64,000 nt of DNA from Austropuccinia psidii (Eukaryota; Basidiomycota; Pucciniomycetes; Pucciniales; Sphaerophragmiaceae). A model generated the notes under the pieces. It searched no databases, was not told the origin of the DNA, and saw only the letters and a program-made list of their open reading frames with translations. The position numbers were made by a program, and so were the translations under genes. Of this stretch, positions 1-10,405 are shown in pieces. Numbering within the stretch: position 1 is the first letter of the stretch; each line of letters begins with the position of its first letter. The DNA lies in assembly GCA_023105745.1 (NCBI GenBank), contig JALGQZ010000001.1, positions 57,927,437-57,991,436 on the forward strand. Reading direction: 5' to 3'.

Positions 1-283
1 TTTGAAATGAATTTTTTTAAAAAATATGCCATTTTATCAAATTGGCCAAATTTGAGAAATTTGGCAAAAAAAAATATGAAAAAGTTTGTGGATATTGAAA
101 TCCCATGTCAGGAAAAATATGGCAAAAAAAAATCAAAAAAAAACCTCAAAACTGATCCTGAGGAATTTTTTTTGAAAAATGGGGTCACTTACATGTTTTG
201 GCCATAAATTGGTAAAATCACGTAAGGGCTTACATGGTTTTACTAAAAGCTTATGTGTGTTTACCAACGCCCAAAAAAAACAC
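1..283. repeat. Family M repeat, partial copy (possible MULE-type non-autonomous element)
   Basis: On the reverse strand, positions 283 to about 180 begin with a GGG-N4-GGTAAA motif, then an A/C-rich 'ACATAAG' box, and repeat the box about 20 bp later. The same arm occurs at 41418-41511 and at both ends of 41835-42693. The interior, positions 1-180, also matches the interior of the 41835-42693 copy in reverse orientation: both share a 'CCTCAG' box, a 'TGGCCATATTT' box and an 'AATTGGCCAA' box in the same order. This is therefore a copy of the same element cut by the window edge. The small open frame at 7-207 lies within this AT-rich repeat and shows no protein-like pattern. Family membership is seen directly; the link to Mutator-like elements is inference from a similar motif at 62544. 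Confidence 0.55.
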
Positions 284-317
284 CAGGGCAATTTTTATGT
301 GACTTGTTAGCCAGTCA

Positions 318-2125
318 TTTAATGTGTCCTGTCTCTGACTTGAAAATGGCTATTAGTATGAAATTAATATCAACAAGATATAATTATAAGATGACCTAAG
401 AAAAGCCCAAATATTACCTTCATGAACTTCAGTATTAGATTTTTCTTTCAAAACTGGATTAGCTCAATATATGATTAAAAGAACCTTTCATAATTTAACA
501 ATCATATTTGCAAAGAAAATTACATGGAGAAGAAGTGGGTTATTTCAGTATTTTGAGCAGCAGCCTTTTCTTCTCAAGCACCTATTATTCAGAATTTCCC
601 CCCCTTTAAAATGTTTTAGAGATCAATAAATATTGTATAATTTGTGTTTATAGAGTCAAAAAGAAAGAAAGTTTCACTTCCCCTTTGAATATGCATATTC
701 ATTTTAATGAGCTATTTCATCACTTAATAGTCTTCCAAATTAGGCTATCAATTACTCAGTAATTCTCTGTGAGCTATGTGATATGGGAAGAATATCTCTC
801 AATTAAGGGATGAATGAAATGGGAATTTTATCAATTAAGCATTAATATCTATTGTTTAAGAGCACAATTTATTGCAGAAAAAAAGGTCATCATGTCTTGA
901 TATGAGCCCTAAATGTTCCATTGAGAGCACAGAATAAAAATTGATCAATATCCACATATCAGAAATTATGAAATGGTTTTGGGAACTAATATCAAGAAGG
1001 CTCAGACATACCCATATATTCCAAATTCAAACATTTTAATCATTTTAACTTGTTATACACTTCCCTCTGAAATGAAACACACCACCAACAATTTCTGAAA
1101 GAAGCTCTGTGGACAAGAATTAATAGTTGTCTGAAAGATAAGAAATGGAAATCCTTGGAGGTTTTAAAGAGTATTTGATAAGATACACCTTTCACATGCA
1201 GAAATTATCATAATTAAAAAAATATGCTTAAATTTCATCTTTCAGGTAAAGAGAAGCTTCTTCATTGTATTGAAATTCCAAAAAATTCAGAAGATATGTT
1301 TGGTAAAAGCATTTTTTCTACAGTAGTATTTTCAATATACAAACATTTGTGTCTGCAGTAATATCTTTTGGTTGATTTTGTTTTTATAAAAGTGTTTTTG
1401 GTTTTTGGTTTAAATTTTACATAATCTACCTCAAAATTCAATTATTTTTGAATAATATCAGAAATTTAGTAGTAATCCAAAGATGTTCAACCAAAAAATG
1501 TAAATTTAAGCTCAAATATGAGAAATTTGGGAATTATTTTTTATTAGAAATCCATCTTCACAAGTATTTTGGCTACTCCATCATTATAACATTATTTTCA
1601 TTCTTTGCCAAAGTTTAGATTATATATGAGGTATGCCACTAGAACTTGAAGTTTTGCATTCTAATTACTGGAAAAAATGAAATCATGAAGTTTATTCCCT
1701 CCTGTAAGGTTTATATTGAACCCCACTTTTTTCAAAAGGAATATGTGAACTAAGAGTTGTCTTTAGGCAGGAAAAAGTGACAGGTTACTCAGATGCTATA
1801 CAGTGGTGTGCACATGAACTATATTATCTGCTTTAAAGTACATCTTTAATTATAATTTCTTTTGCACCACTCACTAAATAGTACTACTAATAATAAATTT
1901 CAAGCCATTAACCATTACAAAATTGGAAAATGAGAGTGTTTTTGCATAGTTAATATTCCAAAAAATATCAAATGACAGCTGAGGTTCTCCATCAGTTTCT
2001 TTCATTTCCTCTCATGATGAACCTCCCTCCAAAGATGATTAAAATTATTTCACAATTATGCTCAAATACATGGAATCACTCAGCTTGTTCCCATTGGATT
2101 GCAGGGATAGATAATCAAAATAATG
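318..2125. other. AT-rich interior, nothing recognised
   Basis: No open frame with protein-like composition, no repeat unit and no RNA gene is visible between the left inverted repeat and the minisatellite. It is plain AT-rich sequence with stops in all frames. Confidence 0.6.
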
Positions 2126-2129
2126 TGTT

Positions 2130-2665
2130 CCTATACTAAAAAGGTTGGGGGTTGGTTTATATCACCTTGTGCAGACAGCCCCCACAAGGTAGCTCTAAAA
2201 TACAGAGGTCATTAATATATGGTATTGTAAACAGCCCCCCAGAACCAGCTTCAAATGGCTAAGGGTGGTTTGATCCCACTAGTGTGAAAGGCCTTATGAC
2301 ACCACCTCCAAGACTGTGGATTTGGTTACAAAAAGGTTTTGTGAAAAACCCCTAAAACCAAATAGAAATTAGAGGGGTGCTGTTTCCAACAACCCCCCAA
2401 AGCCAGATGTAAAATGCCATGAGGTTCTTTGCATCATCTAGCTCAAAAAACCCCCTCAAAACAGTGGCAAAAGTATGGGGGTTGCTTGCATTAGCTAGTG
2501 AAAACAACCCCCCAAAACTGGCTGAAAAAAGGAAGGGGATTGTTTGCATCAGCTTCTGCAAACACCCCCCAAAACAAGCAGTAAAAGGCCAGGGGATTGT
2601 TTGCATCAGCTAGCGCAAACAACCCCCCAAAACCAGGTGTAAAACACCAGGGGGTTGTAAAAACC
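2130..2665. repeat. 57-58-bp minisatellite with a hairpin in each unit
   Basis: A run of C5-6 followed by AAA recurs at 2391, 2449, 2506, 2563 and 2621, giving intervals of 57-58 bp. Similar but more diverged units extend upstream to about 2130. Each unit contains a G-rich arm (GGGG then ATTGTTTGC) and, after a loop of about 8 nt, a C-rich arm (GCAAACAACCCCCC), so each can fold into a strong stem. The unit also keeps a shorter GGTG...CACC stem. Open frames on both strands here are by-products of the repeat and are not called as genes. Confidence 0.8.
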
Positions 2666-2769
2666 AGCCTCTGCAGTTAGGATATTGCAGGTTGGCCCTG
2701 GTGGCACCAGTCAAGCAAAACACTGAGGCATAATGGGTGGTTTCTCTCTACAATAGGAGAGCCCCCCAT

Positions 2770-2885
2770 GGATCTTAGCAAGGAATGCCTCATTGCCTGC
2801 CACATGGGTGATTTGAACCCATGGCAAAGTGAGAAAGTAGTGCAGATGCAAGGCTTACCAGCTAAGAGAGGAATGATTGTATGTT
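2770..2885 (-). repeat. tRNA-like (SINE-like) fragment, minus strand
   Basis: Read on the minus strand, there is an A-box-like TAGCTGGTAAGC and, about 44 nt from its start, a B-box-like GGGTTCAAATCACCC. That spacing is the geometry of a tRNA internal promoter. The B-box sits in a perfect stem (CATGGG...CCCATG), as in a T-arm. Acceptor, D and anticodon stems do not pair properly, so this is not a functional tRNA gene. A tRNA-derived SINE or pseudo-tRNA is the likeliest reading. Confidence 0.35.
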
Positions 2886-2919
2886 GCCATTTCATCCACA
2901 ATTTTGTATTAGTTTTCTT

Positions 2920-3900
2920 TAAAAAGGAATTTTGTAGTAGTTTTTTTCAAATAAACTATTTTTGTACTAGTTTTTTTCAAATAAACTATTTTTTTACTAG
3001 TTTTTTTTCAAAAAACTAAAATATTTTTGTACTAGTTTTTTGCAAAAAATCTTTTTCTGGCACTTGTTTTTTTCAAAAAACCATTATATTATTTTTTTAG
3101 AAAAGCTGCTTTTTTGATTAGTTTTTTCCAATTAACTTTTTGTTTACTAGTATTTTCAAAAAAGTGTTTTTTTACTACCTTCTACTATTCTTCCAAGGGT
3201 CTTTTAAAATAACTATTTTCAAATAGTTTTGCAAAAACAAAGTTTAACTAATTTTTTCATAAATGAATTTTTTGAAAGAAGGTAGTTTTGTGGAAAAAGA
3301 ACAATTTTTTCAATGTTACTCTTTTTTTGTCAAAGAAACCAGCTAAATTTTTAACATAAAAACTCTTTTTTGTAATTTCAGAAGCAAAATTGATTTTTCT
3401 AGGAAAGCTTTCCCAAGTAACTTTTTATTTTGAAAATGCTGTTTTTTCCTCAAAAATATAGACTTCTTTTCAAAGAAACTTTTTTCAAAAAAACCAATAA
3501 TTCCAAAAGAACTATTTTTTCAACAAGAAAATGTATTTCTATTCAAATATGTTATTTCTTTTTGAATAGAACTACATTTTTCAGAAAATCTATGATTTTT
3601 TTCAAAAAAAACTGTGACCTCCCAAAAGACTTTTTCAAAGAGTCATTTTTTTCAAAAGACCTAATTTATCTCAAAACCTGTAATTTTATTCAAACTGAAT
3701 CATTTGATTTAAAACTCCAACTTTGAAACAAGAAACCAATCTTTTTGCAAAAAAACCCATGGAATTCAACTTAAGAAAACAAGATTTTTCTACTAAGTAA
3801 AGTGTTCTTTCAGAAAACTCTGATTTTTGTAGAAAAGAAAAAATAATTTTGAAAAATGATTCTCATCATTACCCAAAGTAAAAGACCTTTCTTATTCAAA
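2920..3900. repeat. Low-complexity T5-9/CAAAAA repeat tract
   Basis: A roughly 30-bp unit (ACTAGTTTTTTTCAAATAA, then CTATTTTTGT) is repeated imperfectly at about 2925-3060. It decays into a long tract of T-runs followed by CAAAA to about 3900. Encoded peptides are F/K/N simple sequence. No gene is supported. Confidence 0.6.
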
Positions 3901-4794
3901 AATTAACTTCAGAAACCCTTTTTTGAGCTCAAAAAAATATGAAAATCCATATGGAATCCTAGACTATCACTGACTTTATAAAATTTGAAAATTATGATGG
4001 GATTATTCAACAATAAAATTTGTAGTTCTCATAGAAAAACTAACTTTTAATTTCTTTGGATCACACCTAAATGAAAAAAATACTATTTATCACTCTTTCA
4101 TAAAGACATTAATTCACATGCATGGAGAACATTATATTTTGGATCAGAAAACTCCTAACTTATAACTTCTTTTATTTATACAATTCACCAAAAATCAGAA
4201 GAGTATTAAATTGATAGCATCTATTTAATTATTTCTTGATTCAAGATATTTGTGACATTCAAAACTATGTGATTCTCTGCCATTCCTTGAACATATCACT
4301 TAATTTACTTTCAGTGATATTAATAAGTACTCTTCTCTTCTATAGATTCAATTTGGTTCTCTCAAGAGGTTGGGAATTTCTTTTTTTTCAGTTTCCTGGA
4401 AAAAATATAAATAATAACTTAAGTATATTTTAAGAACACAAATGGGATCAACATTTATTATCTAATGGATAATTTCTTCATTTATGTCAGATACTCTTGT
4501 AAATTATTCTCATTGAAAATCCCTGACCATTCTGTAAATTAAATGAAGTGAAAGCCTACTTGTGGAAAGTCTAAGCCTCTAGAATAAAGGTAAGTGAAAT
4601 TTGGATTTTTGGCAATTTTTAATGTTGGATGCTTTTATTATTATAATCAAGTCCTTCTCTTGAGAGAAATTAAAACACTGTATTTTCACCTAATAAGAAT
4701 GAAAAAGGAATATTCAAGTGCTATCAGGGTAAAAAGAAAGTCACATATTAATAACAAACAAAGTATGCCAAAGCTCTCTCCTGGTCATAATGTG
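3901..4794. other. AT-rich interior, nothing recognised
   Basis: This stretch has only short open frames without conserved motifs (for example 4236-4433 and 4594-4797). No repeat structure stands out until the right terminal inverted repeat. Confidence 0.5.
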
Positions 4795-4919
4795 TGACTG
4801 GCCAGCAAGTTACACCAAAAATGCCCTGATGAAAGTAATTTTTTCAAGGAAATTTGAAAAATATTTGAAATTATTTAAATATTCAATTGATTTTTAGAGA
4901 GATTGAGGACTTGTATTTA

Positions 4920-5275
4920 ATTCTTTTTTATTTTTTTAATTTAATTTTATTTATTTATTTTTGATTTTATTTTTTTTGAGTTTTTTTGATTTTTTTATTT
5001 CTTTTTTCAATTTTTTTTTCAATTTGTTTTTCAATTTTTTTTTTCAATTTTTTTTCAATCTTTTTTTTCAATTTTTTTTTTCAATTTTTTTTTTCAATTT
5101 TTTTTTTCAATTTTTTTTTCAATTTTTTTTTTTCAATTTTTTTTTCATTTTTTTTTACAATTTTTTTTTCAATTTTTTTTTAATTTTTTTAATTTTTTTT
5201 TAATTTTTCTTTTAATTTTTTTTTATATTTTTTTATATTTTTTTTTTTAATTTTTGTAATATTATTCTTTTTTTT
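4920..5275. repeat. T-rich microsatellite, T8-10 CAA units
   Basis: Units of 8-10 T followed by CAA, with a period of about 11-12 bp, repeat at about 4985-5190, flanked by poly(T/A). Two overlapping frames stay open and would encode only F/N/S/I simple sequence, so no CDS is called. Confidence 0.85.
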
Positions 5276-5784
5276 AAGTTAAATCTTTATTTCACTTTTT
5301 AAGTTTTTTTTTGATTTTTTGAATGTAATTAATTTTTTACTAATTTTCTATAATTATTAAAAAAAAGTTATTGAATTATATTTTTTTCAATTGTTAATTA
5401 TTTTTTCTTTTTTGAATTGAATACTTTTGTCAGCCTTGAGGTATATTTTATATACCCAAATACGCCACAATTAATATTAAAATAAATTCTGAACTATGCA
5501 TAAGCCATAAGTCATGCATATATCCAAAATCCATCATTTTTGATTTACGAAAAGATGAATAACCTTTTTTTGAGTAAGTAAATCCATTGATTCAAGGCAA
5601 CATTTGGATTCTACACAAAAAATTCACCTAGAGTAACTCCAAAGAGTGAATAAGCTTAAATTAACTCTATGAGGTGGTAATATGGAAAATACTTCAATAA
5701 AACATAAAAGAATTGTGACAATTTTTGTTTTTCTCAATTTAACACCAAAATAATAGGACTGTGAGAAGTCCCATGTTACATATA

Positions 5785-7532
5785 CAGTGCCCTGCCCAAA
5801 GTATGCAAATGCAGGCAGGGCACTTTTTGGATTTCCCTGCTTTGTGCAGCATGTGCAACAATGCATCACTCCTATTAATCACAATTCGCACTCTTGAATT
5901 GTCCTTTTTCTTTTTATTTGTCTTGTCTCTAACTTATTTGCTTTTTTACTCTTATTAATCACAATTTGACTTGGCCATTTATTGAAATGACCATCATTGT
6001 GATGCCTATTAAAAGCCTGAGCATATTTCTCAGAACTTCCTCAACTCTCACCAACAATCAAACACCTCGACCAAACAAAACAAGTATCTTTTTAACCTTA
6101 ATTTCCATTACTAATTTTCTTTTCAGCTTATGGGAGATGCCTTACCTTGAAGATGAGTTCCATGACCAGATTGTTGGAATGTGTTGTGACGGCTTATCCT
6201 ATCAGCTCATTGCTGACCCTGTTGGAAAACCTTGCACAACTGTATATGATACAGTTGCCAAATACCATAGAATTGGGATGGTTTGGACTCAAAAAAAGTG
6301 GCCAACCCACTAAATTAAATGAAAGGGATAGCTGCTAACTTAACCAAATTATCACCTGATGTTGATGCCTTAATGTAGTACAGGTCACAAACCTTATTAC
6401 CAATCAAGTTTCCACCCAACCCATTCAGCAGGAAATCCAGAAACTCAGAAAGGCATCTAGGATTGCACAAAAGAGGTCCTACCTGCAGCCACAAGATTTC
6501 CAGGATCATTTGGCTTTTTCTCAGAGCAATTGCCACTGGACAATTGAAAATTGGGCCAAATTCCTCTGGACTGAATAATCACCATTTGAACTTGGAAAGA
6601 AAGTTGATTGAGTTTGTGTGTGGAAACCCCCCCAAGAGAAATGGCTCTTGGAGAACCAAGCCATCAACCATTGCTTGGGCCAACAATTGATAATGATATG
6701 GGGGGAATTATGTTCAGCCAAGAAATTGACATTGGTTTTTATCAAAGGGAGAATGACATAAGCCAAAATCATCTGACAAGTTCATTGGCCAGCACTTCTT
6801 CCTTTCATTGTGCACATGGAAATTTCCCTGTGGATCATGGGAAAACACTGCCTTGTAATCATGGAAGATAACACACCAATCCACACTGCCAACCTCAGAA
6901 ATCAATGGCAACAATGGCAATAAATCAACAAGATGATATGGCCAGCACATTCTCCCAATATTAATCCAATTTAAAATGTGTTGAGGAAAATGAAGAGTTT
7001 GATTGCCAAACTCTATCAGCCACAAACAATGGCCAAATTGCAAGTGGAAATTAAGTTGACAAGGGATGAAATCCCTTGTGGGTTGTTTGAAAACTTAATG
7101 TTGTACATGCCCCACCAAATGAGAATGATGATTTCTATGAATGGTGGTCCTACTTCATACTAGGACCACCATTGTCACTTGGTAAGTTCTCTCTCTTATT
7201 TGGCTCTTAGTAATATGTTCTATGAATTGGTTTGTGATCAAATATTTCTTATTTTTGATTGATCAAGTCAATAAATTTATTCCTTTTCATTCATAAAAAA
7301 AAATCAAAAATTAAAAGAAAATTTTTTTTATCAATAAATAAATAAAAATTTATCTACGTGGTGTCTGTTAGCTATAGCAATGTGTCATAAAAATACAGAA
7401 GAATTATGTTTTACTTTGAGTCGATTCATGAGTTGCCAACTAAAGATGTATTGTATGTGTGAGACATCTGGCTGCACAGCACTGAAAAAAAATAAAAAAT
7501 AAAAATATTTGCATTCATCTGGAAGGGAACTG
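5785..7532 (+). mobile_element. Tc1/mariner-superfamily DNA transposon, inactive, inserted in LTR A1
   Basis: The element has imperfect terminal inverted repeats at 5785-5810 and 7507-7532 (20 of 26 bases match; both start CAGT, then CCCT). It is flanked on both sides by TA (5783-5784 and 7533-7534), the superfamily's target duplication. The 5' end also contains an internal hairpin, with AGTGCCCTGCC pairing with GGCAGGGCACT at 5786-5828. The surrounding LTR sequence resumes exactly after the TA when compared with the uninterrupted copy near 15470. Length is 1748 bp, typical for the group. It carries a decayed transposase. Confidence 0.85.
6137..7160 (+). pseudogene. Tc1-like transposase pseudogene
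   Basis: In an active copy this protein would cut and paste the element using a DDE/D catalytic triad. From the ATG at 6137, a helix-turn-helix segment reads DQIVGMCCDGLSYQLIA and continues into a VYDTVAKYHR segment, as in Tc3-type DNA-binding domains. A one-base slip in the A-run near 6291-6297 moves the next block (PTKLNERD) into another frame. Downstream, a single frame from about 6312 to 7160 is recognisable but holds many stops. The first catalytic block reads LWTE-stop-S where the family has W-(S/T)-D-E-S. The second, IMEDNTPIHTANL, keeps its Asp. The third, WPAHSPNINPI, is followed by a stop where the acidic residue should be. It is clearly dead. Confidence 0.8.
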
Positions 7533-8502
7533 TACACTAAGATTAGTGTTATGAATTTTCATGGAGCTTAGAATCACAGTATTATTAAATACACTTTTGG
7601 TACACCCATAGTGGATATCAGTTTTTAAGCCTGAATTACTATTTTTGATGTGAAAATAGCTAAGGGGCACAAAAGAAATCAAAGAGAGCCAGGGTAGCCA
7701 GCTTCCAAGGCCTCTGAGGCATTGATACATCTAAATCTTGGATCCATGGCTAATTAGGGCCCAATTAGTATACTAAAACCTTTTTGGAAGCTTGGTTACC
7801 AAGTCAAAATCTCATTAAATCATAAGAAAATCACAAATAAGATGTCATTTTGATGTAGCAAGGAGTTAAAGAGCAACTATAAATCCTTTAACCATGCCAA
7901 TTATTAGTTTCTTTCCATGGATAGAACTTAAAAGAGTAATAAAAACCCTTTTTGGAGTAGTATACATTAATTTACCTCATGGTAACCAGCTATACTGTGC
8001 TATTTGCAATTCTCTGTAGAAGTAAGGTAAAAACTTCAAAAATTCATTAAAAAGAAATTATTCAAGAATATTTCTCGAAATTTGAGGGAAAAAGGAGAAT
8101 GGTGTGATAAATAAAGTAAAAATAATAATTATGATTTCATAAGTAAAATGTAAAGTTTTAATTACATTCCATTTTGATGATTCCACATGAAACACTGAAT
8201 CTTCAAAAATTCACAAAAAATAAAACCTGTGATGAAATTTTCAATAAAATTTCTAAATTTGCAAAATTAATTTATATTTTAAAATAAAATAATATTTACA
8301 GTTTTTACTCCTTTAATTATTAATCATAAATGTGTTAGTAGTAATGTAGAAGCCTTAATTAAGTAATTATGATAATATTGGGTGACAAAAGATGATGCAA
8401 TAAATAATCCAAAAAGGATAATTGTTTTCTCACTCACTATTTCTTCAGTTTTCTCTATTGAACACCTCTGTGATCTGTTATTGACTTAAAAGAGGCCTCC
8501 TC

Positions 8503-10398
8503 TGTAAGATTTGTCTATGAAACTGATGATAATATTACTATTAATCAGCAGTACTATGACTGTTCTTATGAAATATAATAACAAAATGTTATTATAACCA
8601 CAATTAAATAATTAAAGAATTATTTCTTTCACGTGTTAAACACTACTAGTGATTTGAACAGTGAGCAAGTAATTGTCTACAAGAATCAATTACAAGAAGA
8701 TTTTAATAATAAAATTATTTTAATATATAATTATCTTTTGAAAGAATGATTATAATGGTAATTCTTGAAGAAAACTAATTTTAGAGAAAAACTTTAAGAA
8801 TTGAAAATAAATCACTCACCAATATTCCAAAGAACTTATTGAAAGATAAGATAGAGAGATTTGATGTAGAATTGTGGATTTTAAGGATCAAAATGAATTT
8901 ATAACAGTATTACAACAATATATAGTTGGCTTCTATGATTTCACGTCTTTCTGATTGATTCTGAAAGATTTAAAACACTTAAGAATAGCTATAACTAATA
9001 CTTACTTGTTGGTAATAATGATTTAAATGATAATAAGATGATGATGTGAAAAAAACAGCAAGAAGAGGCCTCTTTTGAGTCAACAACAGCTCACAGAGGC
9101 ATGCCATGGAGAAAAATGAAAAACCAGTGAGTGAGAAAACAATAAACCCTTTTGGATTATTGATTGCATCATCTGTTGTCACGTAAGATTATCATAATTA
9201 CTTAATTGATGCTTTTACATGACTACCAACCCCAATATGGTTAAGAATAAAAGGAGTAACATCTGTAAATTTTCTTTTATTCCAACATAATCATTGATTT
9301 CTCAAAGTTATCAATGTAATTGCCAATCTCATCAGGGGTTGTAATTACTGTAAATTTTTGAAGATTCAGTGTTTCATGTAGAATAGTCAAAAATGGACTG
9401 TACGTAAAACTTTTAATTTTACTAGTAAAACTGTAATTCTTTTTGGTTGTACCATAGATAATACAGTTCTCCATTGGTCCTGAAAGTTTCAGAAAGATTC
9501 ATTAAGAATCGTATTTTTAATGAATTTTTGAAGTTTTTACCTCATTTCTATGTAGAATTGCAAATATCAGTGTTTAACTGGTTGCTATGAGGTAAATCAA
9601 TGGATAAAAGTCCAAAAAGGGTTTTAATTACTCTTTTGGGGTTTATCCATGGAAAATAATTAAGAATTGACATGGTTACAGGAGTCTAAGTAGCTTTTTA
9701 CCTCCTTGGCATGTCAAAATAGCAGGTTATTTGCTATTTTCTTAAGATTTACAGTAGTTGTAACATGGTAACCAAGTTCCCAAAAGGTTTTAGTTTACCA
9801 ATTAGGCCAAGATCAGCCATGGATCCAAGCTTTGGAGCTGTCCACGTCTCTGAGGCCTCAGAAGCTGGGTACCCTGGCTCTCTTTGATGTCTTTTGTCCC
9901 CCTTACTTATTTTTCACATCAAAATAGAAATTTAAGCTTAAAGTGATATCCACTATGGGTGTACCAAAAGTCCATGTAAGAATACCATGATATTAAGTGC
10001 TCAAAACATGCATAACACTATTCTTAGTGTATATGTAACATGGGATTTCTCACATTCCCATTATTTTGGTGTGAAATTAAGAAAAACAAAAATTTTCACG
10101 GATCTTTTATGTGGTATTGATGATGTGGTATTGAAGTATTTTCCATTTTACCACCTCAAAGAGTTAATTTGAGCTTATTCACTCTATAGAGCTACCCTAG
10201 GTGAATTTTTGTGTAGAATCCAAATCTGGCCTTAAATTCATGGATTTACTTACTCAATAAAAAGTTATTCATCTTTTCTGAAATCAAAAATGATGAATTT
10301 TGGATATATGCATGACTTATGAGTTATGCATAATTCAGAATTTCTTTTTAGAAAATTGTGGGCTATTTGGTTATGTAAAATATACCTCAAGGCTCACA
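8503..10398 (-). mobile_element. Solo LTR, family A copy 2 (A2), minus orientation
   Basis: On the plus strand it reads from TGTAAGATTTG to AAGGCTCACA; on the minus strand it therefore starts TGTGAGCCTTGAGG and ends CTTACA. A perfect 5-bp duplication, TCCTC, flanks it (8498-8502 and 10399-10403). Length is 1896 bp. The sequence is closely similar to copies at 57590-59446 and 13276-16828. It is inserted in LTR A1 in opposite orientation. No coding capacity. Confidence 0.88.
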
Positions 10399-10405
10399 TC
10401 CTCTT

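Larger units (their letters stand above)
284..4828. mobile_element. 4.5-kb DNA element bounded by 34-bp terminal inverted repeats
   Basis: Positions 284-317 begin CAGGGCA and end GCCAGTCA. The reverse complement of 4795-4828 does the same, and I count 28 of 34 matching bases. Weaker similarity continues about 25 bp further inward. CAGGG...CCCTG ends are common in hAT-type elements, which make 8-bp target duplications, but I see no convincing duplication in the flanks (AAAAACAC on the left, ATGAAAGT on the right). No transposase is recognisable inside; the interior is AT-rich sequence plus a minisatellite, a tRNA-like fragment and T-rich repeats. It is either non-autonomous or badly decayed. 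The superfamily is unresolved. Confidence 0.55.

Noticed and set aside
2352..2613. Open frames on both strands in the 57-58-bp repeat
   Set aside because: Both follow the repeat unit; their peptides are repeat translations with no conserved pattern.
2380..2665. Possible CRISPR array
   Set aside because: Units are contiguous, degenerate and hairpin-forming, with no unique spacers, and the genome is eukaryotic. The same holds for the 30-bp repeat at 42235-42640.
2770..2885. Functional tRNA gene
   Set aside because: Only the promoter-box geometry and a T-arm-like stem are present; acceptor, D and anticodon stems do not form.
4961..5203. Overlapping F/N-rich open frames
   Set aside because: Pure translation of a T-rich microsatellite.
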